DNA of 64,000 nt from Styela clava (lineage: Eukaryota > Chordata > Ascidiacea > Stolidobranchia > Styelidae): NCBI RefSeq assembly GCF_964204865.1, contig NC_135261.1:13392001-13456000 (forward strand), written 5' to 3'. A program made the position numbers and the translations under genes. Of the stretch, positions 12,284 to 23,021 are shown one piece after another. Each line of letters opens with the position of its first letter. The first letter of the stretch is position 1. Below the pieces are notes generated by a model. It saw only the letters and a list, made by a program, of their open reading frames with translations, was not told the origin of the DNA and did not search any database.

Positions 12284-14635
12284 TTATCGGCCTTTCAAAT
12301 CCAATGCCATTTTGTTCAGAGCACTGCCGGCTTTGAACCAACCTATTTGTCCCTCATTGAACGTATGGTTAAGGGAGAAGCTTTCAGTGGAACCATCAGC
12401 ATGAGTAAGTTTGCATGTAAGAGGTTTACCCGGTTTGAAATCTGTAAGTCCAAGTATAGCAATCTTGTCATCGGGCTGTATTTTGTCATAGTCTGCTGGA
12501 TTCGAAAACGTTAGTGGCAGCATGCCTTGTTTTTTAAGATTGGTTTCATGGATTCTCGCGAAGCTCTTTACTATAATCGCACGTCCTCCAAGATGGCGCG
12601 GTTCCAATGCAGCATGTTCACGACTGCTACCTTCTCCGTAATTCTCATCACCAATGACAACCCATCCGACACCGTTAGCTTTGTAGTGTCGTCCCACATC
12701 AGGTACTGCTCCATATTCTCCAGTCAATTGATTTTTGACTTTGTTGGCTTCATCATTCTCAATATTGATGGCACCGATCAGTAGGTTATTTGATATGTTA
12801 TCAAGATGTCCTCTGTATTTCAACCATGGTCCAGCCATACTGATATGATCAGTTGTACATTTTCCTTTGGCTTTAATCAAGACCTGCAATCCTTCCAAGT
12901 CGGTTCCTTCCCATGCTTTAAAGGGTTCTAGAAGCTGTAGGCGTTGAGATTGAGGATCAACGTTGACCTTCAAAGCTGAACCATCGGCGGGGAATGCTTG
13001 GTAAGTGTCTTCGCCGGCATCAAAACCCTTTGATGGAAGCTCGTCACCAGTTGGAGGTTCCAACATGAAATCTGAACCATCTGCGGCTTTCAAGGTGTCA
13101 GTTTCAGGATTGTAACGCAAGTCTCCAGAAAATGCCAACGCAGTTACTATTTCTGGAGATGTAACGAAAGCGTGAGTTGCAGGGTTGGCATCATTTCTTC
13201 CAGTGAAGTTACGATTGTAAGATGTAACAATTGTGTTTTTCTCACCCATAGCAACATCCTTTCTATCCCATTGTCCAATACAAGGACCACAAGCATTTGC
13301 AAGAACGACGCCACCAACTTGACGAAAGATTTCTGCATATCCATCTCTCTCTATAGTGGCTCTGATTTGCTCAGAACCTGGGGTGATAGTGAAAAGGGAT
13401 TTCGTAGTAAGACCCTTGTCAAGAGCTTGTTTACAAATATGTGCTGACCTTCCCATATCTTCGTAACTGCTGTTTGTACAGCTGCCAATAAGACTGACCT
13501 TAACTTCAGTAGGCCATCCGTTCTTTTCGGCATTTTCACCAACTTCAGACACTGGGTTGTAAAGATCAGGAGTAAAAGGGCCATTTAATGCTGGTTTCAA
13601 CTCATCCAGGTTAATCTTGATAAGTTCGTCATATTGGGCACCTTTGTCTGGCGTTAAAATATCTTTGTATTCTTCAGCAGCTTCAGCAATTTCATGTCTA
13701 TCTGTTGCAACAAGATAATCCCTCATTCTAGAATTGAAAGGAAAAACAGATGTTGTTGCTCCAATTTCAGCTCCCATGTTGCATATCGTACCCATTCCAG
13801 TACAAGATATGGAGTCTACTCCAGGGCCATGATATTCAACAATTGCACCAGTTCCGCCCTTAACAGTGAGAATATCAGCTACTTTCAGAATTACATCTTT
13901 AGGTGAAGTCCATCCTGATAATTTGCCTGTGAGCTCAACACCAATTACGTTCGGACATTTCAATTCCCAAGGTATATTTGCCATAACGTCAACGGCATCA
14001 GCACCACCAACACCAATACAAAGTCCACCAAGTCCTCCACCATTTGGAGTATGGCTATCTGTACCAATAAGAAGAACGCCAGGGAAGGCATAATTTTCCA
14101 AAATAATTTGATGGATGATACCAGATCCTGGTTTCCAGAAACCTACACCATATTTGGCACCAGAAGATTGTAAGAAGTCATAAACTTCCTTGTTTATGTC
14201 TTTTGCACGAGCAAGATCTTTATCACCGCCAATCTGAGCCTGAATCAAATGGTCACAATGTATAGTGGAAGGCACAGCAACTTTGGGCAGCCCACTGCTG
14301 ATAAATTGTAGCATTGCCATTTGCGCTGTAGCATCCTGCATAGCAACACGATCCGGTCTCAATTTTAAATACGATTCGCCTCGTTTGATGTCCTGTCCAT
14401 GAGGGTCGTCTAAATGTCCATATAGGACTTTTTCACTCAAAGTTAAAGGTCGCTGAAGACGATCTCGAACAATCTTTATATTGTTTTCCAGCTTATCATA
14501 AGCTATATTCATATTAGGCTCAAATTTGCTCATCGCTGGAGCAGCTCTTGCAGAAACTTTAGCAGAGAGAGTCAGATTTCGAATATGCATCATTCTGATG
14601 CTTCCCATCTTGCTATACTTCAATAAAGTCGCCAT
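12284..14635 (-). CDS. ACO2: Mitochondrial aconitate hydratase, single coding exon
   Basis: The uninterrupted minus-strand frame from ATG 14635-14633 to TAA gives 783 residues, against about 780 in vertebrates. The enzyme interconverts citrate and isocitrate in the TCA cycle of the mitochondrial matrix. The basic, Ser-rich N-terminus (about 30 residues) fits a transit peptide. Cluster ligands are present: [13 protein letters not shown] with C386, and [13 protein letters not shown] with C449 and C452. [29 protein letters not shown] and [20 protein letters not shown] (with the catalytic Ser loop) are intact. A TTG codon lies in frame at 14650 but the ATG is the natural start. Vertebrate ACO2 has many introns; this copy has none. 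Upstream on the minus strand a pyrimidine-rich tract ending TTTGTCAG/TGAACAG precedes the ATG, looking like a splice or trans-splice acceptor. A retrocopy is possible, but every motif is intact. Confidence 0.96.
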   Translation of the reverse strand: MATLLKYSKMGSIRMMHIRNLTLSAKVSARAAPAMSKFEPNMNIAYDKLENNIKIVRDRLQRPLTLSEKVLYGHLDDPHGQDIKRGESYLKLRPDRVAMQDATAQMAMLQFISSGLPKVAVPSTIHCDHLIQAQIGGDKDLARAKDINKEVYDFLQSSGAKYGVGFWKPGSGIIHQIILENYAFPGVLLIGTDSHTPNGGGLGGLCIGVGGADAVDVMANIPWELKCPNVIGVELTGKLSGWTSPKDVILKVADILTVKGGTGAIVEYHGPGVDSISCTGMGTICNMGAEIGATTSVFPFNSRMRDYLVATDRHEIAEAAEEYKDILTPDKGAQYDELIKINLDELKPALNGPFTPDLYNPVSEVGENAEKNGWPTEVKVSLIGSCTNSSYEDMGRSAHICKQALDKGLTTKSLFTITPGSEQIRATIERDGYAEIFRQVGGVVLANACGPCIGQWDRKDVAMGEKNTIVTSYNRNFTGRNDANPATHAFVTSPEIVTALAFSGDLRYNPETDTLKAADGSDFMLEPPTGDELPSKGFDAGEDTYQAFPADGSALKVNVDPQSQRLQLLEPFKAWEGTDLEGLQVLIKAKGKCTTDHISMAGPWLKYRGHLDNISNNLLIGAINIENDEANKVKNQLTGEYGAVPDVGRHYKANGVGWVVIGDENYGEGSSREHAALEPRHLGGRAIIVKSFARIHETNLKKQGMLPLTFSNPADYDKIQPDDKIAILGLTDFKPGKPLTCKLTHADGSTESFSLNHTFNEGQIGWFKAGSALNKMALDLKGR

Positions 14636-14793
14636 TCTGTTCACTGACAAAGACGGCAGACCAAAAAAGAATACTATTTAACAAAAACACTGGAAAACAA
14701 ATCATTATGCACTTATATGAAGTGGGAAATTTCGATTCACTGATTTGAGGAAAGAATACAGACTTTAGCAGCCGAAGCAAAATAACATTGTTA

Positions 14794-15002
14794 GGCGCTC
14801 CTGTAGTATGTGAACCAAGATGGCAGATTAGGGTTAAGCCATAATTTTATTCCAATTTTCCTTATTTTAGTTCTATTACGAGTTCGGGACTAGCCAAGTG
14901 ACTCCCGTAGTATTTGTGCCTAAAATAATGGCCTAACCCTAACTTGGTACACATACTACGTTCCGGGGTCTGCCATCTTGGTTCTAATACTACAGAAGTA
15001 CC
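14794..15002. mobile_element. GGCGCTCC-type MITE
   Basis: The left terminus GGCGCTCCTGTAGTATGTG and the inverted right terminus GGTACTTCTGTAGTATTAG both continue into AACCAAGATGGCAGA, giving about 34 bp of imperfect terminal inverted repeat. The flanks CATTGTTA and CATGGTTG match at 6 of 8 positions. The interior TAACCCTAA and TTACGAGTTCGGG words recur in the copy at 36.9 kb. Confidence 0.75.
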
Positions 15003-15483
15003 CATGGTTGTTATAGACCATTGGTTACCATTTGGGGGTCATAGGGTCGAATAAAGGTTTTTTAGGGTCCACAAGATTTGCGTTCACATAGGTTCAAATC
15101 AAAGTAGTAAAACTGTTTAAGTTTCTCATTCATATTGTCATTTTATTCTGTTATTGCTGTATTGAGCTCAATGGGATATTGAAATCATTAGTTACTGAAC
15201 ACACATCATATTTCCTATTATTTAAGAGCATTCAAGTTTTGATAAGAAACATTGGTTCGGGTGGGACGCATTGTTACACAACATGACTGATATTACATTA
15301 GGAGGTAAGTTACACAACTTATCGGTATCTTTACTTGGTATCCTTACATTCATGTGCTTCGAACAAATCGATTTTTTGAAAAGTTTAATTAAAAGTATTT
15401 TGGTGGAACAGAATACCAATTTGCCAAAAGACGACAAAAATGAATTCCTCCGAGCATAGGCTAGATACCGGTAGGGTGATAGG

Positions 15484-15909
15484 GGACCTAACATAGTTCT
15501 AGTGGACGTAGCATGACAATTTTTCACGTATCAATCCTAACACCCACCTGACTACAGCATCTAAAAATTACGTCAACACGACGTCACAGTGACGTAAAGG
15601 AGCCCTACAAACTATACGAACTGCCATCCAAGACGCGCAAACGAGCACCCGAAATTGAACAGTTATTTTTCTCGTCGCAACGATTCCAATAGGAGAGAGA
15701 TCGATAATGTCAGTCAGTTCTTTATCGTCGGCGCCAATGCCATTTCGGGCGATTGCTTGTATATTTGGCAAGCTCTATGACGTGATTGTGATGTTGTAGT
15801 GATGTAATTTTTGGATGGCATAGTCAGATGAGGTTTAAGATTGATATATCAAAAAATTGTTATGCTACGCCCACAAGAAGTACGTTAGGTACGAAACTAC
15901 ACGAGACCT
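15484..15909. mobile_element. MULE-like MITE, copy 1
   Basis: About 426 bp, homologous along its length to 59344-59802. Inverted ends share ACCTAACNTACTTCTAGTGG and GCGTAGCATNACAATTTTT. The outermost part of the left end is missing. GGGTGATAGG occurs directly on both sides (15474-15483 and 15910-15919), a 9-10 bp target duplication that would suit a Mutator-like or similar family. Confidence 0.7.
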
Positions 15910-17050
15910 GGGTGATAGGTACCGGTACCGTACCAGTAATTATTAAACTGCAGTTGTACAATTTCTTCCACTTACACAGTACAGCAGTACCGGTATAATA
16001 GGCCTAGGTCAGTAAGTCTTTCAGTTCAATGCCGCCTATTGTAAAATATTTTAAATTAAAGTACGATTACCGGTACCGTACCTAGAGCTAGACTACTACC
16101 GTACAATATCAAATTTTACACTGGCAGTGTACGGACAGTCAAACAGTTCTATGATTACACTACACACAGACACTAGACAAGTTTGCAACCAGAAGGCAGT
16201 TGAGTTGGTGAATAAATAAAATACCTCAAGTTATAAACTTGCAATTTGTCTGCCCGTCTAGTCAGTGCATGGGCCCGCTGTCAGGCTGCGCCAACGATTA
16301 CAGGATTACCGGTATCACGGTATGTAATTTATAGACATGTCAGGATATCAGGCTACCAAGCGTGCGACCTTCAAGAAGAAGGTCAGTCGTAAATAGAGTT
16401 TTCAGAAAATCTGGAGCCATCGATGACGGATTCAGGTAAAAAAAATACGGGTACGATAATTTGCGGTCACTGTAGAGCTGGGCCGAGATTGGGCTGAACC
16501 AAACTTATATTTACTGAAAACACTTGTTCGGATAATATTTAGTGCGTCAGTAATGACGTAATAGTTGTATAATGTCACATGGCGTGACGTTGCAAAAACA
16601 TGGCGAAATAGACTGACATCATGAAATCAATTTGGGTTGTTTACTGCCTTTGCGAAAATACGACGATCAGATTCAAATATTTAGTTTTGTCGTACAAACA
16701 ATGACTTGGAACATGCCATTGGTGCAACATCGCAGGACAATAAAATTTAAAATACCGGCAGCCAATTTGTGACTGTAGGTTTTGATTGCAGATTGTTTTT
16801 TTTTCCTGATAATTTTTTTTTAAATGTGTCCGTGCACAGAATTTACCAGCAAAGTTTTGATTTACCTTTGCATTCATTTTGGACCACTTTATCACCTTTC
16901 GGCAATGCACAACCAGTGTAGCTTTTCATGGCTTTTGACTATCTCCGTCACTTTGTCACACTGCATTCCACACGTTATCAGTATTCCTCACGCTCTGAAG
17001 TCAAAACAATATATATATTCGTCCAGAAGTCATGTTTGCGTACCGAGTTG
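15910..17050. other. Non-coding stretch with clustered ACCGGTACC words
   Basis: No gene was recognised. ACCGGTACCGTACC-type words occur near 15920-15935, 16068-16083 and, in shorter form, near 15990 and 16307. The same word recurs near 55556, 59105 and 59890-59965. Confidence 0.4.
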
Positions 17051-17071
17051 GTAGGATAGGATATACATATA
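17051..17071 (-). repeat. SINE 3'-tail fragment left of the inverted-repeat element
   Basis: GTAGGATAGGATATACATAT matches the tail of the minus-orientation SINE copies (compare 34810-34830). The rest of this SINE copy resumes at about 20470, on the other side of the large element, so the element interrupted it. Confidence 0.6.
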
Positions 17072-17187
17072 GAGGACTTGCACGGGTCACGTGACATTGT
17101 TTACTGGACGGCAATAAAACAAAAACGTCCATTTGGCTCCTGTCAGTTGCAAGTCGGATTATTCGTTTCCGTTTTGTTTGGCTGTTG

Positions 17188-17389
17188 AAAATGGTTATTT
17201 CGTATTGTTCCGCTGGCTGTACGTATAGTATAGACAACGAAATGGATCTTCAGTTATATTCCACTGTTTTCAAAAGATCCGGAACGTCGCGCAATGTGGA
17301 TATCATCTATTGGCAGGACTGCTTGGTGTCAAGTCCAGAGGTCATCTCGCTTGTGTTTCACTGTTTGCGGACAGCACTTTGTTGATGGT
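17188..17389 (+). pseudogene. THAP zinc-finger exon remnant (left arm)
   Basis: The frame from ATG 17190 gives MVISYCSAGC, the start of a C2CH THAP finger. Shifting one frame near 17298 continues with WISSIGRTAW, SSRLC and CGQHFVDG, the conserved second half of a THAP domain ending in Cys-x2-His-Phe. It ends at a GTGAGT donor (17387), as expected of a first coding exon. The frameshift makes it non-functional. An inverted copy is at about 20133-20350. Confidence 0.7.
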
Positions 17390-17599
17390 GAGTGATAATG
17401 TGCCGTTATCAATTTTTTTAAATATTCATACGCTCCCTCATTTCAATGGAAAGCAGATGACAAACTACTGTTATTGGTAGGCCGAGGCGTAGGCCTACTT
17501 GCAGACTTGACTCGTGTAAGGTTATTAATCAATAATTGCCATAAGGTATTGTTTCGCTAGTTAGCAGGTAATCTATTAGTAAGTGTGAAAGTTTGAATT

Positions 17600-17830
17600 C
17601 TCCATCTAAGAATACGCTCGCCACCGCATCTCTGATCCCCCTGGGAGTTTCACAGGTTCCAATCCCATGCGGGGATAGTTATGTGCGAGGGGATTGCAGC
17701 TCTCCTCCCATTGAGGGTGGTTCACACGACCGCTGGACGATTACGACATCCCCCATCATCAAGTCCATGCTTCTAAAACAAATAACTGGCTAACTAATCC
17801 CGACATAGAATGGTAATCGTACGATGTTGC
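17600..17830 (+). repeat. tRNA-derived SINE, copy a
   Basis: Homologous to the full copy at 18643. It starts within the tRNA-like head, and the B-box is mutated to GGTTCCAATCC. It shares TTATGTGCGAGGGGATTGC and the CAAGTCCATGCTTC segment. It lies inside the left arm of the inverted-repeat element. Confidence 0.75.
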
Positions 17831-18642
17831 ACCTTGCAATCTGTCCCCAACCACAGATAAATTCTATTCTAAAAACTACCCACATTGGTAGGCATAGTTG
17901 CATTTTAAATTGAAAGAAATCTTCATTAATGGTCACTTCTGATTGTTGTCTGATTGTTTTATTAGTTAGCAGGTAATTTATTACTGATCTGATACACAAA
18001 CTTGGCACTGTCAAATGATGATTAGTGTTTAATTTATTTTCAGGAAAAAGGGAAGATAACCCTTTATCAGCTGCTTATATGTCCCATCGATATTTGAATT
18101 TTCGCCATCTCCAGAGAAGAAGAGAATAGTTAGAAAAAGGGGGATTTTGAAGAAAGGCAAAAGGCAGGACCATTTCAACAAATTCTGTTAACTGCAATAT
18201 TACTTTACAGTTGTTAGCATAAACATTTAATGTGTCTTTCAACTAGACCTACCACACATTAAAAGAAGCCGCCTACACCCCTTTTCACTAGAACCATAAT
18301 ACTGTAAAATATTTGATAGAAATTACCCCCTATGCATCATATCTTCCATTTGAAAGGGCCGTGGAGGCAGATACATTTTTCACTCTAAATTATGGAATGT
18401 TACTTCCAGGTTATCTTATCCTTGCCTATAGATATCTTGAGGTCAGTGACTCCAACTGACCCATGCATGCCACACTGAAAATTCTCTTGTGTACCGATAA
18501 AATTAGGCTGTTGGAGCCTTCAGACCTTGAAAACAGTCGAATCTGAGCACGATGGATTCATGTGAAATACGTAATATGCATTTATAGGCAAAAATATCCC
18601 ATTCTGAGCAGCACCGATCCACAACCTCCTGCCTATGGAATC

Positions 18643-18990
18643 AACACGGCGGCGGTGGTGTGGCTCAACGGGCTAAGCGTTAGGAATACACTCGCCACCG
18701 CACCTCTAATTACTCTGCGTGGGTTCGCAGGTTCGAATCCCATGCAGAGATGGTTATGTGCGAGAGGATTGCTGGACTCCTCGCCGTCGTTGGGTGGTTC
18801 ACGTAACCGCTGGTCGGTTACGGCTTCCTCCACCACCAAGTCCATGCTTCCGAAAGAAAAAAAAAATACAGTAAAAAACTAATCCCATACCCGACTTGGA
18901 ATGGTAACCGGACGAGAGGCCGTGGTTCGCCATATGGATAAGCCGTCTTATCGGCTTTCCTCTCCCCCGGGATAAATATGTAAATCCTAT
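18643..18990 (+). repeat. tRNA-derived SINE, copy b (most complete)
   Basis: The tRNA-like head has a pol III A-box TGGCTCAACGG (18661-18671) and a perfect B-box GGTTCGAATCC (18730-18740). A body with ATGTGCGAGAGGATTGC follows, then CAAGTCCATGCTTCCG, an A-rich stretch, and a tail CCCGGGATAAATATGTAAA. AACAC just before and after may be the target duplication. Five other copies were recognised in the window. Open frames across it are accidental. Confidence 0.88.
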
Positions 18991-19764
18991 CCTAACACAT
19001 TAGACAAATTGGTGTACTGTGCGCATTCACAAATCTTTGCGGATCAAGTGTGCCTTTTGACTAAAGAAAATTTAGCATTAAAATGGTCAATCTCAATATC
19101 AACCTAGTATCTGCAGATAAAACCAATTGTTTTTTAAAAATACATTTTTGATGTGCTTTATTTTTCAAATATAATTCATAATCACTGTAAAGTGTGTGAT
19201 ACATTTGGTACCATGAATACCATTTGCAAATTAGCTTGGGTTACACTCCTCTCAAATAAAAGTTTAGACTCTTAAGTCATATCTCATAATATTCTTTAAA
19301 CAAAATGTTGCGGCTAGTCGGTTACCCATCAGAATTTTCTTTCAGATCACAAAGTCGCAATATTACGCCTCGCTAAGTTGCATTGGCAACTGTATCTGGT
19401 TGTAGTATCGGTGTCCAACTTTAGACTGAAACCTTCACTACCAGACCCACCGAAACAATTTTTTTTTCTTGATAGGGTCGTCTTGAAGTTGCTTTCGTTA
19501 GAGCACAATGGACACTTTATCTCCACCAATCCACAGTAATCACAAGTTACTTTGTCATTACGATAAGCATCAATAAATGGATACTGAGGATGTATTATCA
19601 AGTCACGCAAGCTGAGGTCTTGTGCCACTGTGGTCTTGTTGCAACGTATACTTTGCCATCCATCTATTCCATGGTCGCACGTCGCACCCATATCTGTAAG
19701 ATAATGGATACAGATAGAGTTGACCAATGACAATAAAAAGACATTTTGGATCAGTTGTACAAGC

Positions 19765-19950
19765 ACCATTAGGATAGGATTTATCTGGGGGGGGGGGGGG
19801 GGGGGGCAATTATTTGTTTCCAGAAGCATGGACTTGAATGGTGGGGAATGGTCGTAACCGATCAGCGGTCATGTGAACCACCCTCGTTGGGATTGAAACC
19901 TGTGAAACTACCAGAGTGATCAGAGATGCGGTGGCGAGCGTATTCTTAGA
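19765..19950 (-). repeat. tRNA-derived SINE, copy c, with a 20-G run
   Basis: Minus-orientation SINE in the right arm, reading GAAGCATGGACTTGAATGG and GCGGTGGCGAGCGTATTCTT. Where other copies have CCCGGGGG followed by about 90 bp of body, this one has an uninterrupted run of 20 G (19787-19806). The tail AGGATAGGATTTATC lies to its left. Confidence 0.75.
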
Positions 19951-20132
19951 TGGCGAATTCAATTGAATTCTGGTTATTATTAATTCCTTACACAAGTCAA
20001 TATCTGCAACTGCAAGTAGGCCCACGCCCATGCCTACCAATAACAGTAGTTTGTAATCTGCTTTCCATTGAAATGAGGGAGCTTGTGAATATTTAAAGAA
20101 ATTGATAACGGCACACTATCACCACATTATCA

Positions 20133-20350
20133 CTCACCATCAACGAAGTGCTGTCCGCAAACAGTGAAACACAAGTGAGATAGCTTCTAGACTTGACACC
20201 AAGCACAAGCAGTTCTGCCAATAGGCAATAGATGATATCCACATTGCGCGACGTTCCGGATCTTTTGAAATCAGTGGAATATAACTTAAGATCCATTTCG
20301 TTGTCTATATATTATACGTACAGCCAACGGAACAATACGAAATAACCATT
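20133..20350 (-). pseudogene. THAP zinc-finger exon remnant (right arm, inverted copy)
   Basis: Reverse-complement counterpart of 17188-17389. It retains the ATGGTTATTTCGTATTGTTC start and the ACTTCGTTGATG/GTGAGT exon end, but carries extra small insertions relative to the left-arm copy. Non-functional. Confidence 0.65.
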
Positions 20351-20471
20351 TTCAACAGCCAAACAAAACGGAAACGTATAATCCGACTTGCAACTGACAG
20401 GAGCCAAATGGACGTTTTTGTTTTATTGCCGTCCAGTAACAAAGTCACGTGACCCGTGCAAGTCCTCTATT

Positions 20472-20790
20472 TACCCCGGGGATAGGAGAGCCGATAAGAC
20501 GGCTTAATCATATTGCGAACCATGGCCTGTCGTCCGGTTAGCAGTCCAAGTCGGGTATGGGATCAGTTATTTGTTTTCGGAAGCATGGACTTGACGGTGG
20601 AGGAAGCCGTTACCGACCAGCGGTTACGTGAACCGCCCTACGGCGGCGAGGAGTCCAGTAATCCTCTCGCACATAATCATTTTCGCATGGGATTCGAACC
20701 TGCGAACCCACGCAAGGTAATCAGAGATGCGATGTCAAGCGTATTCCTAACGCTTAACACGATGCGCCACACCGTCGAGCCTGGTATAAT
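20472..20790 (-). repeat. tRNA-derived SINE, copy d (interrupted copy)
   Basis: Minus-orientation SINE with CCCGGGGATAGGAGAGCCG at the tail side, GGAAGCATGGACTTGACGG in the body and the B-box as GGATTCGAACC. Its tail end continues at 17051-17071, beyond the 3.4-kb inverted-repeat element. Confidence 0.8.
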
Positions 20791-20939
20791 TTATTGTCGC
20801 GTTCTGTGTGGCCAATGACGTTTAATGTCATTGGTGTGGCTGTTGTTAATTTTTCGGATAGTTCAGGATATATCGTTGTAATTTAATCTGTCACCTTTAT
20901 ACAGCTATACCTATTATACCTACAATTTGGAGTTAGATC

Positions 20940-21132
20940 GAAACAGTTAGCGGGTCCGATCGAACGCTGGAATACGCGTGTTTTTAGTAGTCGTGGGGGT
21001 CTAAAAAGCATTTCAAGCTACGAAAAATTGCTATCTATGATATATACGAAAAATGATTTTATTTTTTTTACATTTAGAAAGGAGGGGGCGGGGGGGTCGA
21101 CCCGCAAAACCACCCGCTTGGCTACGCCACTG
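20940..21132. mobile_element. hAT terminus remnant (CAGTGGCGTAGCC type)
   Basis: GGGTCGACCCGCAAAACCAC followed by TTGGCTACGCCACTG, ending at 21132, is the inverted form of the CAGTGGCGTAGCC hAT terminus. No partner end was found nearby. It is related in type to the terminus at 2902. Confidence 0.5.
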
Positions 21133-21266
21133 ACTGATACGGAGGATTTGTCCATTTAGACTAGTTGTATTCAACCTCCCCTACATTTTTTACAACGAGC
21201 CGTGAATTTTATATAGGGCATGAAGTGTTTCGTGATTTTGGTTTGTTCGTTCCGGCCACCTACATC

Positions 21267-22759
21267 CAGGGGCGGATTAAGCCCCTTCGGTGCCCTAAGC
21301 ACTGAAGACTTTGGTGCCCCCTCATGTGTAATTTAATTATGAAAACAATAAACCACATAAGTGTAATATCCATTAAAAATAATTACAACCAACAGTAAAT
21401 AAAACAACTTTTACGAACATTTTTAGGTTTTTTTAACTGTTATATATAGACGATATATATATCGGCCGTTTACTGCCGATATCATATATCGGCAAACACG
21501 CAGTATCGAGCCAATATATCGGTTGAGCTCTAATCCTGAGGGAGTGTGACAATAAAGATTCATGTCTCCAGTCTCAACGTGAATCGAAATACCAAAGGAT
21601 ACAAGTCACAACTGTAGTTTGAAATTTTACCGGTAATTTGTTGTCTATCTCAGTGTGGTTCAAAGTTGCTAGGTTGAAGGACCGCAAAAACTTTTGAGGT
21701 GGTGAAAACCCAAAAGTGATCGAAATATCGCGAGTTTACTTACTTTAAATCTAATGAAAAACGAGAGTTTACCGTTCTAATCAGACTATTATTATGTTGC
21801 ATGGGTGGCGTTCTTTCAAAGAAGATTAATGAAGCCTTTCGTTATTTTAAAGTTAATTCCCGAGAATTACCGTTGTATTTTGCGCATCTCACTTCAAATT
21901 ATATTCTTTCGTGACAGATATTACTTGAAATCAAACTAGACACTGCGTGATGGGCAAGGAAATACGTTTCCGCCCTAACTTCCCTTATGTCACCTTTCTT
22001 GCGACACTCATTTTATTACGAATTGTTATATTGAGTAATTTAAAAACTTGCAGCGTGAGCAAGCTTAGTGCCATCGTCAAATACCAACCAAGTCCGTCTA
22101 AGTTGGTATTTCGGGATCTAGCTAAAAAAACTGGATTGCGCAGCGTTAAGTGGGCTTTGCGTTTCGTCACTACCGTCACTTGAAAACAGAGGATTGTTTT
22201 TACTAAAATAAAGACACAAAGCGTTGGAAAAAGGGTTTGAATCTCGGAATCCCAACCCCAGTTGAAATAGCTAAAAAAAAAACGTTCCTCCATTAGATAC
22301 AAATGTACGCTAAACGCCTGGTCTGCCCTGGTCTACCTGATCAAAAATCTCCCGACTTCGCTGACCACTAGATCGTTGAAATGCGATCGTGGAACCGCCA
22401 CATAGTGTAAATAGTTCATTGATCCAATTGGTTAAGAGAAATTTTTTTTTAAAACAAAAATGCAGCAACAAGGAGAATACTAGAACGAAAAAACAACAAC
22501 AATTTAAGAAAACGACTCATAGGCCCATTTCACGCCCAAAAAAAGTTTCAGTGTATATTTTCAATGAAGAAGGTTAATATGATACTTGAAGACAAAAAAT
22601 AAGCGAACATTTTGAAGTTTGAGTTGTCTGGTGAACTCGTAATATTTTAATAAACACCGATAAACTATATAAAATTCTGCTCTAAAATTTCTGTGGTGCC
22701 CCTCTTTGCTTGGTGCCCTAAGCACCTTCCCATATTGTTTAATGGTTAATCCGGCGCTG
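21267..22759. mobile_element. Non-autonomous hAT element, 1.49 kb, with perfect 8-bp TSD
   Basis: The left end CAGGGGCGGATTAAGC and the inverted right end CAGCGCCGGATTAACC are flanked by perfect CCTACATC direct repeats (21259-21266 and 22760-22767). Subterminal GGTGCCCTAAGCAC words occur at both ends. No transposase frame remains. A 5'-truncated relative lies at 53884-54894. Confidence 0.88.
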
Positions 22760-22995
22760 CCTACATCCCAATATTGGTTCTCCTTATAACACATGTACCA
22801 AATCTTGCGCTGTAATTGATATTTTTATTTCCCGAAAGACCGCGCGTCTTGCTTAACAAAATCGAAAGTTATTGCGCAATCATTATTCGAGGGAAATGAT
22901 AGGAATAAATTTCCAACCCAAATTTAATTTATTATGATTATTATCATTTCTGTAGGCTTTGATCATCCTTATCGCCACCATAAAATAAAAAGTAT

Positions 22996-23021
22996 ACTGT
23001 ATATATATATATATATATATT
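22996..23021. repeat. (TA)n microsatellite
   Basis: An alternating TA run follows GTATACTG. Similar short runs lie near 24880 and 39930. No further structure. Confidence 0.8.

Larger units (their letters stand above)
17072..20471. mobile_element. Large inverted-repeat element with THAP-domain remnants, inserted into a SINE
   Basis: The left end AGAGGACTTGCACGGGTCAC and the right end GTGACCCGTGCAAGTCCTCT are perfectly inverted, and homology continues inward for roughly 700 bp on each side (about 17072-17830 against 20471-19765). Each arm holds the same THAP-like exon and the same SINE insertion, so the arms arose by an inverted duplication after that SINE had landed. The roughly 2-kb centre holds a further SINE at 18643. 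No intact transposase is present. A THAP exon at the end of an inverted-repeat element suggests a P-element- or Kolobok-related family, but the target duplication is too short to settle the class. Confidence 0.65.

Noticed and set aside
18661-18740. A functional tRNA gene
   Set aside because: A and B boxes are present, but the arms do not form a clean cloverleaf and the unit recurs with the SINE body attached, so it is a SINE head.
18562-18882. Open frames reading MDLVVEEAVTDQRL and relatives
   Set aside because: The same peptide appears in every SINE copy. It is a by-product of the SINE body, which is transcribed by pol III if at all.
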